A stretch of 64,000 bases of DNA from Fennellomyces sp. T-0311 (GCA_025266875.1 JALLLT010000051.1:62001-126000); one strand, 5' to 3'; counted from the first letter of the stretch, positions 33,031-44,888 are shown. Notes: generated from the sequence alone by a model not told the origin. A program made the numbers and translations.

Positions 33031-34319
33031 ATGGAACAAGAAACTCTTCTCGAAGCCGCAAGACTAGCTGAAGTTTGGTACACCAACCAATTCCTAGACA
33101 AGGACGTGAGACATCCAGATCCCAATGAAGGCAAAGCCTATGTTACAAAGCTCTTGGCTGGAAGCAACAGTGTCTTTTTTGAGCAGTCCCGTATGAGCAA
33201 AGTCGCGTTCCGTAGGTTAATCAAGAACCTCAAAAGGCATGGAATGAAGGACACCAGACGTAGCACGGTTGAGGAGCAATTTTTTGTTTTCCTGTACATT
33301 GTCAATAATGCAGTAGGCAACCGCGCCGCTCAGCATAGATTTGGACATTCTGGTTCGACTATCTCAGATTACTTTCATAAGTCTCTGAAAGCAATGCACT
33401 CCTTTGCCTGTACTCTCCTGATCCAGCCCAATGGAAATGATGTCCCCAAGGAGATTGCCAGTGAAACAAGGTTCTCACCATTCTTTAACGATTGTGTTGG
33501 CGCCATCGACGGTACACATATCCCTGCTATAGTGAAAGGTATGCCAATGCTGCCTTTTGTAAACCGTAAAGGCTTTACGTTGCAGAACTGCTTAATTGCA
33601 TGCAGCTTTGACTTGCAATTTGTTTACATACTTGCTGGCTGGGAGGGATCAGCTCATGATAGCCAACTTCTAGCAGCAGCACAACAGAAGGATGAACTTG
33701 TTGTGCCTCCTGGCAAATACTACCTTGGTGATGCAGGATTCGCGTTGACAACTGAGATGATGACACCGTACAGAGGAGTCCGTTATCATCTTCGCGAATG
33801 GGAGCAAGGAAAGCGACGGTATGTAAATGTATATACCTGTGGTTGAGTTGTTAATGTACTGAATAAGGATCCTCAATTAACTTTCATAGTCCCCGGAATA
33901 AAGAAGAGCTTTTCAATTTGCGTCATGCATCGTTACGCAATGCTGTTGAGCGCATCTTTGGTATCTTAAAAAAGCGATTCCCAATCCTTACAAAAATGAA
34001 TGAATATCCATTCGACAGTCAAGTAAGAGACTAACCTCCACCCCAGATATAGATATCTCATATTAATATTTTACTTCAGGTTGATCTTGTTACGGCTCTC
34101 TGTGGATTACAAAATTTTATTCGCCTAACAGACGGGCAGGATAAGATTGAAAGGAGATACATAAGAAAGGAGCTTGCCAAGCACAAAAATAACCAACGAG
34201 TGTCTGATGGGCCTATATCCAAAGAAGAGAGATCCGATCTCTGTAAAGATGCCAAGGAGATGCGTAACAGAATCGCCACTGCTATGTGGGACAAGTATTC
34301 ACAAAGGAAAAGGACATAA
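33031..34319 (+). CDS. PIF/Harbinger transposase (DDE_Tnp_4), element 2
   Basis: Exons 33031-33818, 33890-34022 and 34080-34319 join in phase to 386 residues with no stop. Catalytic motifs: DCVGAIDGTHIPAIV (Asp), YYLGDAGFAL (Asp) and LRNAVERIFGILKKRFPIL (Glu). An HTH-like segment, RFGHSGSTISDYFHKSL, precedes the core. It belongs to a different lineage from the transposase at 17963-19638. It is convergent with a Myb/SANT gene at 34406-35560. TIRs for this pair could not be found by eye. Confidence 0.88.
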
Positions 34320-34405
34320 AATCCCATCTAAATCGTTTATTGTTGTTCTCGCTCTCTCAGTGCTACTATTAAAGTAAACAAGGTTTTACAGTATTCTAAA
34401 ACGAC

Positions 34406-35560
34406 CTATTGGTCTTCATCAACATTTATTTCAACACCAGGGAGCTCTTTCTTCGGCCATGCAATCTGGTTCTCCTTCGTAAAAATATTGAACGATGCAG
34501 CTTTTCTCTCTTCAGCATAGAACACATCCTCCAAAGCAAAAAAATCGTCTATACCCAACCAACGTCTGTCCTGCACCGTTTTCAGCGCCTTGGCAATGCT
34601 TCCCAGAGATTCTTGCTCCTTTGCCTCTCTTGTGCGTTTGCTCTCTTCTGCAATCGCCATCAGAGCATCGCTGACCATTACACCTTGGGTGACTCGTCGT
34701 CGCTTTGGATCGGGTGGGGCGGAAGGTGATTCCGTACGTCTTCTGGCCAAGGTATTCACAACATCGTCATCATCACTATCAGATGACGAATCTGAATCAC
34801 CAGAGTTTTCGGAATCTTGAATGACATCGCTTTCACATGACTTGCCATTACCCTCGCCGACATCTGCCTCGTCGTTGCCTGGATCTTGGTCTTCTCCTGT
34901 TGTCGTCTTCTTGCTGGACGATTTTGCCCGGGAACCAGTGGCACTACTTTTATGGAAAAGTGCATCCAAAAGCTCGAAGTTGTCAAGGGGGGAGGTTCGG
35001 TATTTCTCGGCTTTCTTGTTCACAGGTATCTTTAATAGTTGAAAGTTGATTAGCTATAGCTTTGCATATGAAACAGATGCCAGTATAATACTGGCAGGAT
35101 ATTGCTCAATTTCAATACTTACTTTCAAATAAGCGTCCCAGACATGATCTTCTTGTGTAATCATGTTTGTGTCTACATCATAACCCCAGCCACTAATGCC
35201 AACGCTGTTCTTTAGCTTGTACATAACTTGCCATGTCGTTCTAAGCTGATGGTTACATGACTGTAAGTTTCTCAAACATAACAAGATATATACACGAATG
35301 CTTCTTACTGGAGTAAGGCGGTTGGTAAACTGCAGTTTGTCATACTTCACGCCAAATCTTGCATTAAATGCTGCAATTGTCTTCTCCCAAGCAACCTTTG
35401 TGAACCCAGAGTCAAGCCTCTCTCCTACCGCAGCTTGCTCAAGCAACTGTTCCACGAAAAAAACATCGCGTTCATCATTCCATGAAGCGGTGACTTTCTT
35501 CTTGATTTTTTCGTTGGTGGTGGCGGTGGTGGTGGTGGGGACTTTTGACTTTTTGGGCAT
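34406..35560 (-). CDS. PIF/Harbinger-associated Myb/SANT-like protein, element 2
   Basis: Exons 35560-35309, 35245-35123 and 35029-34406 join in phase to 332 residues. The N-terminus is Lys/Thr-rich. A Myb/SANT-like domain follows: ASWNDERDVFFVEQLLEQ, TKVAWEKTIAAFNARFGVKY, LRTTWQVMYKLKNSVGISGW, DHVWDAYLK. After it the FELLDALF motif leads into a Ser/Asp-rich acidic segment, a basic PKRRRV patch (possible nuclear localisation signal) and a C-terminal helix. This domain layout is standard for the accessory protein of PIF elements and for plant and fungal homologues. It ends 86 bp from the transposase stop, in convergent orientation. Confidence 0.85.
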
Positions 35561-35921
35561 CGTAGTAGAATGTATGTAGATGTATATAGTGCGGTTGATA
35601 TTTATTACTGACAGTGGTGCTTTATATACAGAATCTAATTATGATAACATAATATAGCTTATGTCATTGCAAAAATTTGACAGCTCCCTGAATCATAAAT
35701 TGTGCTTATACTGTGGGAATGACCAATACTTATAGCAAAGAAATGCATAAAATCGCGTTTTGTTCAGTGATATCGTAGACAGACATAGTAAATATAATGT
35801 ATAGATGTATACATTTATCCAGTTGCATAAACATTATCTTTTATTATACGTAGAATGATGTTTACTATGTAGTCAGGTTGCACTGACGACAAAAATGCTA
35901 AGAATTGATTATTCGTGGGAG

Positions 35922-36027
35922 TGTTCGGGTACAAAATTTATTTTCTCACAAAATCGATTTGTGGAGAAAAAAGTGATTTTGCGAAAATTGATTCTGAAAA
36001 TCACTTCTGTATCCGAACGCGCTCTAT
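35922..36027. mobile_element. Small MITE with inverted ends
   Basis: The ends AGTGTTCGGGTACA and TATCCGAACGCGCT are imperfect inverted repeats around an AT-rich centre in which variants of AAAATCGATTT are repeated. A related end lies at about 30233. No clear target duplication was seen. A hAT-like origin is only a guess from the terminal sequence. Confidence 0.45.
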
Positions 36028-36048
36028 AATTGGCCTATTCATATTAAG

Positions 36049-36365
36049 TGTGATATTCAACAATAGTTAGAGACAGGTAAGTGACGAGACTCAGGTAATG
36101 ACTGATTTATTCTGTATGTTGAATCATCACTTTAAATAATAAAAGCTTATTCTCGAGGGGTTGGATCATTGACATGGTTGTAAGGCACATGAACCGCTGT
36201 GGTAACCAGGGTTATGTGGGTTTCACTAAGATAGGCAAGGTTATTACGATGAACGCATGTCAAGACAGGGATGTGGCTGTAGATCGGAAAATTAAAGTAA
36301 CCCGTTGTCAATAAGCAAACAAGGGTAAATGATGCATAAGCCATAATCATGTTGTGGATACAACA
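36049..36365 (+). repeat. Solo LTR, 317 bp
   Basis: It starts TGTGATATTCAACA and ends TGGATACAACA, with the TG...CA termini of LTR retrotransposons. The flanking pentamers are TTAAG and TCAAG, a target duplication with one mismatch. A second copy of identical length lies inverted at 38817-39133. No internal retrotransposon sequence is attached. Confidence 0.75.
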
Positions 36366-37264
36366 TCAAGAGAGCAAGCTTTAGAGTCCCCAGATATGAA
36401 TATTTTCAATATGTTCTCCCTCAACTCACACCACCACATCTGTACACTGGTATTCACACCAATCCATCCATGAACACCATTACCAGCACACAGCACACCC
36501 CATCAGCTTTGGAAATTACAACGCCTCACTGACCTTGACGTCCATCGTTTATATGCTTCTCACTTTGGGAGGAACACAGACAGTATTACCACACAATTAG
36601 ATCAATACGTTGATAGCGCAAAAATGATACCAGATCAAATGGTCATTGAGCAGTTGGGACATGATCTTTTAGCCGCGATATATGATGCACTCGACAACAG
36701 TGTTACTAGTGGAAAGGTTCGCCCAAAAAACCAGACGTGGTTTTGGACAGATGAATTACAGTCAAAGGCTGATCGACGCGAAGAGGCTTATCGACGCTGG
36801 CGACAATCACCAAGCAGCATTGTCACCCGAGCAGAATATTGGGTGCCCTACACTGCCTGTTGCGAGGACTTTATGCAGGAAATTAACCACACACGTCGGC
36901 GAATATGGAAGCAGTTTTGCAAAAAGCTAGGAGATGCACCGGTTGGCGAAGCAAACTCCATCATTAAACGTATGCGACGTAACCGACAGTTAGCTCATAC
37001 ATTCTCGCACCCAGCTGGCCCGCAAAAAGCAGCAGAAGTAATAGTCGAGCACTTATCAACAGTGTTTGGAGGGGAGCGTCGAAACACCAACCGACATACA
37101 ACTTTTCTGGCTGTGAAGAATCCGGATGTTGAACCGGAAAACGACCCATTCCCTACCGCACAGATCGAGCACTGTATTAAGCAGATAACATCACGCAAAG
37201 CATCAAGCGATGACCATATCACCGGAGCTATCCTAAAGCCCATCGCGAAGCCACTCTCAAGAAT

Positions 37265-37677
37265 GACACGTGCATAACCAGCCGTGTTAATTTCTTTTCC
37301 AGCGTCGCACCTCATTATACATTATTTTTTCCCTTCCGTTCTTTTTGCAACAAGTTATGTTTTTAGGTCATTTTCCCTTTATTACCCATCGATTGTATAT
37401 ATATTAGTTTAGAATATCTACCCTAAAATACCAACCTTTCCCGATATATCGCTCCTCAACACACTATTAGCACGAACCTTTACTACGACAGATGCCGATT
37501 GCACCAATTTTTCCCAATGATATTCCCATCCTTCTGAACTAAGAGTTAGCGTATAGATAGTGTCAGTATGAAAGAAAGCCATATGAGAAAAATAAAGAAC
37601 AACGGAAAAAAGAAGATAAATCAGAACTGTGAGTTGAAATCCGGAGAGAAAGAGAACTTCTCAAACATTACACGTGA
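37265..37677. mobile_element. 413-bp insertion of unknown family in the LINE
   Basis: The LINE coding sequence stops at ...CTCTCAAGAAT and resumes at CAAGAATACTGAGC, so CAAGAAT is duplicated at 37258-37264 and 37678-37684. The insert begins GACACGTGCATAACC and ends CATTACACGTGA, sharing only a short inverted ACACGTG. No coding capacity was recognised. A 7-bp duplication without long inverted repeats could indicate a SINE-like retroposon or an unknown element. Confidence 0.6.
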
Positions 37678-38816
37678 CAAGAATACTGAGCAGCTTCTTT
37701 GCTCTATGTTGGCACTGGGCATATGTTTCGATCTCTTGGCGTACAGCACAGGTAGTTCCGATCTTCAAGAAAGGCGACCCAATGGAAGCAGGGAACTACA
37801 GACCGATTAGTCTGACTAGCGTACTGAGAAAACTTCTTGAACACTGTTTACTGCCCAAAATTCTTGCAGAGATGCCAGCTTTAGACATCACTCAAGGTGG
37901 TTTTAGACATAAACGAGGTGCCCTCGATCAGGCTTTTGCACTGAACATGCTCGTTCGACAATACCATCGCCAATACGGAGAACCCCCGGTGCAAGCTTTC
38001 CTGGATATCAAGCAAGCGTACGATTCGAGTTCAAGGGATATCATATGGTCAACGTTGCAGGGAAACCTGTCGAGGGCTCTGTTCCATCTCATCCGACACC
38101 TATTCAACAAGTACGCATCACCGTTATCTTGCAGAATTATCAATCACGATATATTCACCCAGCACGCGGAGCACTTCAAGGCTCAATTCTCAGCCCCTTG
38201 TTGTATGCTACTTTCATCAACTCACTGCCAGCACGTCTACGCATTCCGATGTATAGCCTCGGACAACAACCTCTAACAATTCGAACAACACCACACTCCG
38301 GCAAGTCAGAAACAGCAGTACAAGGACTAAGTTATAGCGGTGATACACGTGGGAGCCTGCAGCAAGAGCGGCCAGACTCTGGAAGAACACTGGTGTCAGC
38401 ACTTCTGTATGCAGATGACGTGGCAATATTGGGTTCTCCGCACGATATGGTACATCTTCTTAATCTGGCGGAAAAACATTCGCGCGATCAAGGCTATCAC
38501 TGGCACCCTCAAAAGTGTGCCATCATCAAACCTCCAGCAACGTCACCAGCCGAAACACCCAGCGACCAGGAACCAACAAGAGAGTATCAGCTCTATAGTA
38601 CAGTAATCTGCAAGGTCAAAAGCTTCTAGTATCTTGGAATTCCATTTACCCATAAGGGCATCGACACTGATATGCTGATCAGCCAGCGTATTACCAAGGC
38701 AACGGGAAGCATGGCTTTACTACGACAACTTGGAATGCAGCAATATGGCATTGGCTTATGGCCAGCACTACGTACATACCCCTCTTTTGTCAGACCGATC
38801 TTGGAATATGGGCTTG

Positions 38817-39133
38817 TGTTGTATCCACAACATGATTATGGCTTATGCATCATTTACCCTTGTTTGCTTATTGACAACGGGTTACTTTAATTTTCCGATC
38901 TACAGCCAAATCCCTGTCTTGACATGCGTTCATCGTAATAACCTTGCCTATCTTAGTGAAACCCACATTACCCTGGTCACCACAGCGGTTCATGTGCCTC
39001 ACAACCATGTCAATGATCCAACCCCTCGAGAATAAGCTTTTATTATTTAAAGTGATGATTCAACATACGAAATAAATCAGTCATTACTGGAGTGTCATCA
39101 CTTACCTGTCTTTTACTACTGTTGAATATCACA
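38817..39133 (-). repeat. Solo LTR inserted in the LINE reverse-transcriptase gene
   Basis: This is a 317-bp copy of the 36049-36365 LTR in inverted orientation. It has TG...CA ends and a perfect 5-bp target duplication, GCTTG, at 38812-38816 and 39134-39138. Removing it restores the LINE reading ...ILEYGL-AIAAL. It arose by recombination between the two LTRs of a retrotransposon that inserted here. Confidence 0.88.
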
Positions 39134-40250
39134 GCTTGCCATTGCAGCTCTCTCAGCCGTCTAAATGGAATAATTGCAGAAAGCACAAGTTGGGTGTATC
39201 AAAATGGCACTCAATCGCAACAGGTCGACAAAGTTTCCTACCATTGTACCAATGGTATTGCCTGATCTTCCTTCCATGAAGCTGCGCGTATGTACATTAC
39301 AGCTCAAATTCGCCACCAGGCTCCAATCGCTCCCAGTGTCTACTATGGCCCGTGCGATTGAGTTTTCTTTCTTATGGAACGGCCGGACCTCTAGCGACCT
39401 TCAATGGCGGAAACTAACGGCCACCAACCCCCTACATCAGCAGTACTGGAAGCTACGAAACGACTTGACCTCACCCAAGGACTCAGTGGTAGCGGTCATT
39501 GATAAGAAACGAGATGAAGAGTTTACAGCCCGGTCTTCCAAGTACAAATCAATTCGGTGTCTAAGACCATATCGCCTTGTCGATCCTATCTTGTACTTGG
39601 CAGCCTCATCTAAGGATAGACACCGACTGGTTAAATGGCGTATGCATTGGCTCCCCTCATACCCACTGAAGGATTGCGAATGCGGTACAGTTGCTGCCCC
39701 CCCCCCCGAGAACACTACGCCACCTGTCCATTGCTTCGGGCAGAGCTTCAAGAACTACTGCTAGCATTTGGACCAGTCTCTGACCAGCAAAACAATACAC
39801 AGGTGATCGACTATATATTGAACAGCCTTCCGCGTTCAAATAATGGACTGACCCGGGGCAAATGGAAGAAGGCGTGGCCCGCACTTTTGCATGCCCTCCG
39901 CAAGGTTGATAAGCTGAGTCATAAAGACGAGCAGTATGATGATGATGAACCGGCACCAGAAGAAGCTCTCCAAGGCAGACCATCAGCACCTACAAACAAC
40001 CACACTTAGGGTGGTACCCACGTCTACATTATTGATATTATACCTACACTGTTTTTCTTCTCTCCATTTCTATAACTATTCACAACGTTTCTACATTGGC
40101 CTGCCTTTTTCCCCGTAAGGTTTTTTTTCAGACATGGCACCAGATACCCTTTCATATCAATACATTTGTACCGCAAGGAAGCGACCATATACCTATTGGA
40201 GCAGGTCAAAAAATCTTCCAAATAAAATTTATACTTTTTCAACTAAAAAA

Positions 40251-40699
40251 GTTCAAATCGAGAACACGTTACCTACGTGTTACCAAATTTGTTAGCGTCG
40301 ATCTGATAATATTCCGTTACTTCTATCGCACTAAAAGACACTAAGAGAAACCAAGAAGTACTAAGAGAAAGACAAAAAGAATTTATGATGTAAATCTGTC
40401 GTATGAATCGAAGGAAGCGATCGAGTATAAAAGAACAATCGTAACAATAGATAGCAAGTTGTTCTGATTTTCAGATATAAATCCGTATCTCAAAGGGTTC
40501 GTCTTTATTGTCTCACCTCACTATTATATCAACCCCACAGCACGGTGTGCTATGGATGCGACAACATTCTCCTAGATATCAACGATCAAAATATGCTCCG
40601 GTGTGGTCATCAGTAAGTTTCTTTACGTTTCATTTAAATTACGCACTTACGCAATTACTTAACATTAATTCATTAGGACTAAGATGATAATATCTTCCC
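40251..40699. other. Boundary region between the LINE and the Fanzor-like relic
   Basis: No confident gene. A possible upstream exon of the following relic lies at about 40540-40612 (RYQRSKYAPVWSS followed by GTAAGT), but its reading frame is ambiguous. Confidence 0.3.
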
Positions 40700-41125
40700 A
40701 GTATGTCGATCGCGACAATCACCCTCGCCACCGAAAAGGCGATGGTGTCTTGTTGACGGAGAGCCGGACCATTGGACCTCATACTGTGCCTCCCGATTAC
40801 CAGTTCGTAAGTATTTGACTTTGACTTTCGACGTATGGTATACGTATTACTGATAATTTTTGGTTTTATATAGCTCTAAACGACCACCGTACACTGATAT
40901 ATCCGATTAAATTGTGCATCCAATGTCAGTCGAATACACAGCGTACACATGGTGGCATGCACGTAGAGCCACATCCTCAGGTAAGGCAGTCATCGTTATC
41001 AGAATATATAAGTGTCTAACTAACGTTAATAGCTTTTAAACAGAGGTGTCAATGCAGCTTGCAATATGCGATGCATTTTGCTTACCTACATCATTGCAGG
41101 CAATGGTTTAGATTCGAGACCATAA
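40700..41125 (+). pseudogene. C-terminal relic of a Fanzor/TnpB-like RNA-guided nuclease
   Basis: Three pieces splice in one frame: about 40700-40806 (CLVDGEPDHWTSYCASRLPV), 40874-40980 (HRTLIYPIKLCIQCQSNTQ) and 41033-41125 (LLNRGVNAACNMRCILL). Introns have GTAAGT/GTAAGG donors and TATAG/AATAG acceptors. The layout TSxC..., then CxxC, then NRxVNAAxN near the C-terminus matches the zinc ribbon and RuvC-III region of Fanzor2/TnpB proteins, where RDVNAARN is usual. Here the catalytic Asp is Gly and one zinc Cys is Arg, so it is inactive as read. No N-terminal part was recognised. The call rests on a short motif match only. Confidence 0.4.
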
Positions 41126-41373
41126 TCCTTGCGGCGCCCACATGCTCAGAACCGGAATCTCAGGTTCCTCTCTAGTCACTGATGAAATGATCAACGCCCC
41201 TTAGCTGGGCACAACTGTCGAAAGGTAAGTTTCCCTTTTTGGAAAAATTTTGTACTCACCCCAGGATATGTTAGGCGGGCCGATAAAACACAGAAAAAAA
41301 AATCCACAAATTTACAACGTGGGGTCGGTTTGCCATTTCAAGCCAGGAGCATATTCAGCTTTTGAATACCGTA

Positions 41374-42408
41374 ATGCTACTTATTGTTGGCAAAGACGGT
41401 GTCGAGCGAAAGTACTCATGCATGACATGCATAAAGGTATTCAGGTCGTCCCATTGTTCTCTGCATGGTTCGCTGACTGTAGCTTTCAATGCAGGGACAT
41501 CGATCCTCGAAATGCAAACATCCGCAACGACAACTTTATGAAATTAAGCCAAAAGGAAGACCAGTCAGTCAATGTCAAAATTGTCGAGAACTTCGAAAGC
41601 AAAAGCGTGTGCATATCAAATGCAGCTGCAAAAGCCGAGGTACGAAAGACGAAATGTAACGACGCCAAAAAAAAAAGTTATTCAATCGCTTCACCAAGAC
41701 AAAGTACCAACGTCACCCACAATACCGGCATCCACAGCAGTTGAGACAGCACAATATACATCCAAGAAACCAAACAACAGCACGGCCGAGATCATGCATG
41801 AGCATGGTAAACAGATTAATTTTTGCATATCCGACCCACAAAAAGCTAACAATGTGCATTGTTCAGGTGATATGCTTCGTAAGCATTGTCCACGCTGCGA
41901 ACGGTCCCAAGGAGCCTGCATCTGCACTTACGGTTCCAACATGCGCAAGGCACAGGAAACCGATAGTATGTCCTCCGGTAGCTCAGATGGCACACACACA
42001 CCAACGTCGACCACTACGTCGCTGGGCACCACGCCATCGTCTCCTTTATGCAACACATTGCCTCCCCTTCGCATCACTCACTCGCAGCAACAGCCCGCCA
42101 TCCCGATTCATGATCCAACGGATGACATCAACAGCGACACGCCGCTTTACAAGCCTGATTTGGCTCCCGATCGCGAGGCCGTGTTGGGCCAGCTGTCGCA
42201 TAGGAGCTCTGAAGATTTGATGAAGGAGATCTATAGTAATTTCATGGGCCCTCCAAGGAAGCGCCGCCGCCGCAAAAATTCTGACGATGAGAATCACCCA
42301 CAGCAATCAGATGACGATGAACGGTTCGATCAAGGTATGTAGGAGGTTTGTCGATTCAAAAAAACTAATAATGACCTGACACGTGCGGTAGAACTTAATC
42401 CGTTATAA
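41374..42408 (+). CDS. Copper-fist transcription factor (Ace1/Mac1/Cuf1 family)
   Basis: Exons 41374-41436, 41495-41639, 41699-42334 and 42392-42408 give 286 residues; the acceptor of exon 3 could be 6 bp further on. The first two exons encode a full copper-fist domain: MLLIVGKDGVERKYSCMTCI, KGHRSSKCKH (zinc ligands C-x2-C-x8-C-x-H), KGRP (minor-groove contact) and CQNCRELR...HIKCSC. A later Cys cluster HCPRCERSQGACIC could bind Cu(I), as in Cuf1/Ace1. A Ser/Thr-rich stretch and a basic RKRRRRK patch precede an acidic end. Such factors activate copper uptake or detoxification genes. It converges on the WD40 gene, whose stop is 136 bp away. Confidence 0.85.
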
Positions 42409-42544
42409 CATTACGCCCCCGCTCAACACACTGTTTCCGTTCTGTTCTTTGCTTTTTTTTTTTTTTTATATATGAGCTAGTGTAAATAGTATCAAAGGGT
42501 CCTCTTCTCCCCCCCCCCGTTTGCTCGTTCGTTTCCGCGGCGGA

Positions 42545-44789
42545 TCACACCTTAGCCGTGTATATCTTGACACTGCCGTCTAATTGCATAAAGATGTATC
42601 AATAGCCTGTGTATTATTACAGTCCACTGCATGATGAACGTACCGTCCCCGCATGAAAACAGCAATGGTCGATAAGGATGGAAAATCACATCGCGAACCT
42701 CCATGTCTTTCGTACAGTTCAGTACTATTCCCACGATACCCATTTCTCCCTCCTTTCGTATACCTTCATGCTCCTTCAATATTGCCGTGAGCTGGCCGCT
42801 AGACATGTTGAAGACAAAGATCTGACCATAAATCGTGGGAGCGAGCAAGTAACGGCCGTTGGATGTAATTTTCACCAACCATGAGTTTGCATGATAGCTT
42901 TGTATGACGTCAATAAATGGCCATCCCTGTTGCATGGGCAATACTTTACTCTTCGTGTGTAAATCGCTTGACTTGATCCAGCTGGAACTTGCCTCCACGA
43001 GAACTTGGAAAAGTCAGTTTGTGTAACGTACACGTGTTTGGGATTGACGCTACACAAGGATTCTTTAGTCACAACGCCCTGGGCATAGCCAAGTACTTGA
43101 AGAACCTACAAATGCCTTCACCAATATCACACATTTCTGCTCCGCGGCTAATAAAGTATGCATGGCGCTGATCATCCGAACCATCTTCTGCTGGAGCGTC
43201 GAGCCATCGCACAAACTTGCCGCAATCGCAGTATGACGAGTACATGTCTTCAAATGTTTGCAAAAGCTAATTGTACCAAACGGTTACTTGGACAAACTAT
43301 CTTTAGCTTTCGTAGATCATCCGTCCTACCAGCGCTTCTTCGAAATCGTACAGCCGCAAATGGCCATCACAAGCAGACACAAAGAACTTGTTGCCGGTGT
43401 TTGGCAAGAACGAAATGGTGAATGCCATGCAAGTAATTCCATCTTCCATTTTGGTCGATCCAGTAAGTGTGCTAGAAACATCAAGGTAAGCGAGTGTCAC
43501 GACGAGACATACAGACATACGTCCAATCTTCATCCATGTGCCATTTGATAATGTATCCATCCTGACTGGTTGTAATGTAATAGTTTTTGCCTTTGAATTT
43601 GAGCGCTTTAATGCACAAGATTTCTTCTGCATGTCCTTCAAGCTGAGATACCCGTTGTCCTGACTCAATGTTGAATATCTAAGAAAAATGATGTAAGAAA
43701 AGAATGTGTATATATGTGTGTGTTTTTTCCCGAGGAGCAATGTGCTCATACTTTGACAGGACAGGGTAAGATATGGTTATCTTCGTCTTGTGCCGACCAA
43801 CGGAAGCGATCTTTCAGTTTACCACCGGTCACCAGCAATTCTTGGTTTTCCACAAACTGGCCGCAATAGTACTCTTCAATGTTCTTTTCGCCTGCGTCCC
43901 GTAACCTCCGAACCATCTTGAACTCGTCTGTGACGTCCCAGAGTTTGATTGCGCCGACGCTGGAGAACGTGGCAAGAAGGGTGCCATCGGGAGACAGCGT
44001 CATACCGACGATCGCCGCTAGATACCACATTAGCATTCGTCAGGGGTCATTTGCACGATACATTACCTTGATCGCTTATGTGGTAGCCCAGCATCGTCAA
44101 CGGATGGTCTTCGTTGATCACATCCAGCATCGCGTATTCAGTGTCCGCATGAAAACGCCAATACGTGTCTGGATAAAGTTTCGCTAAATGGTCGACTGCT
44201 TCTGGATCGTATACGTAATCATCAATGCGACGTCGTGGAGGGATATAAGGTTGCTATGGAAATAAATAAATAAAAATCAAGTTGACGTTAAAACCAAAAC
44301 AAATGAAAGTAAAAAAAAAAAAAAACGAACCCTGCCACGTCTCTTCGTTCCTAAAACTTTTTTCTTTGTCTTGGCGACCCTTCCTCTGCCGCGTCGTCGC
44401 TTCCCATTCTTACTAAACGCCGCGCTATTGAGCAGCTGTGCAGTGGTCATATTGGCGCGCTTGTTTCGGAGCGGCGGCAAGAGGTCGGCGGTGTCAAGCA
44501 TGTCATCCGTGTCAACTTCATCGATTTCGTCACTCGAACTGTTATCCGTGCTATTCGGAGGCGTATCATCGTTGACATCAGATACTTCATCCCGTGGCAA
44601 CACCTTGCGTTTTCGCAGCTTTCGCGTCTCCTTGGATATAATTTGAGCCATTTTGCTCTGAGGATCCAATGTGGGCAAAAGCGACATGGTTTCATCGCTC
44701 GCCGTTGGCGGCTCGGGTGTTTTTATTGAAAGATTCGTCAACGGGGGCGGTGAATCACCATCCACAACAATCATTTCGTTTTCGGACAT
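42545..44789 (-). CDS. WD40-repeat protein with nuclear-type N-terminal extension
   Basis: Read from Met 44789 (MSENEMIVVDGDSPPP). Exon 1 (44789-44331) encodes a 153-residue acidic/basic extension ending RRGRGRVAKTKKKVLG, a likely nuclear signal. Later exons (44253-44067, 44017-43752, 43678 onward) carry WD-type blades: MTLSPDGTLLATFSSVGAIK then LWDV; LEGHAEEILCIKAL with YYITTSQDGYIIKW; FFVSACDGHLRLYDF. The last exon, reached by a short intron, gives SCGDDGSVKIYTAKV and a stop at 42545. Middle exon joins near 43000-43300 are less certain. WD40 propellers act as scaffolds; the specific orthologue was not recognised. It begins 99 bp from the end of the NIT1-like gene on the same strand. Confidence 0.75.
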
Positions 44790-44888
44790 GATACGTATGT
44801 AAGAAAGAGAGGAAAACACACACACGCACCCTCCTGTGTCAAAGGCATGGTTTTTGTTTATGGTGATGGGAGCACAAGGGAAGGAATC

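Larger units (their letters stand above)
36371..40250 (+). pseudogene. LINE (non-LTR retrotransposon) ORF2, degenerate, with two insertions
   Basis: It begins 5'-truncated after the solo LTR. The pre-RT region is open at 36624-37263 (KASSDDHITGAILKPIAKPL). The reverse transcriptase follows: VVPIFKKGDPMEAGNYRPIS, FLDIKQAYDS (Asp), GALQGSILSPLLYATFINSL and ALLYADDVAIL (catalytic DD). The C-terminus carries a CCHC-like motif (CECGTV...HYATCPLL). The frame is broken near 38100, by a TAG at 38626-38628, and by an 8-9 C run at about 39697. A 413-bp segment (37265-37677) and a solo LTR (38817-39133) are inserted. The RT is nonfunctional. Confidence 0.82.

Noticed and set aside
41250..41744. Long plus-strand frame of 164 codons
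   Set aside because: It overlaps the copper-fist exons in another frame; the copper-fist reading has a complete conserved domain.
43879..44187. Plus-strand frame antisense to the WD40 gene
   Set aside because: The minus strand encodes clear WD blades; the antisense frame has no recognisable content.
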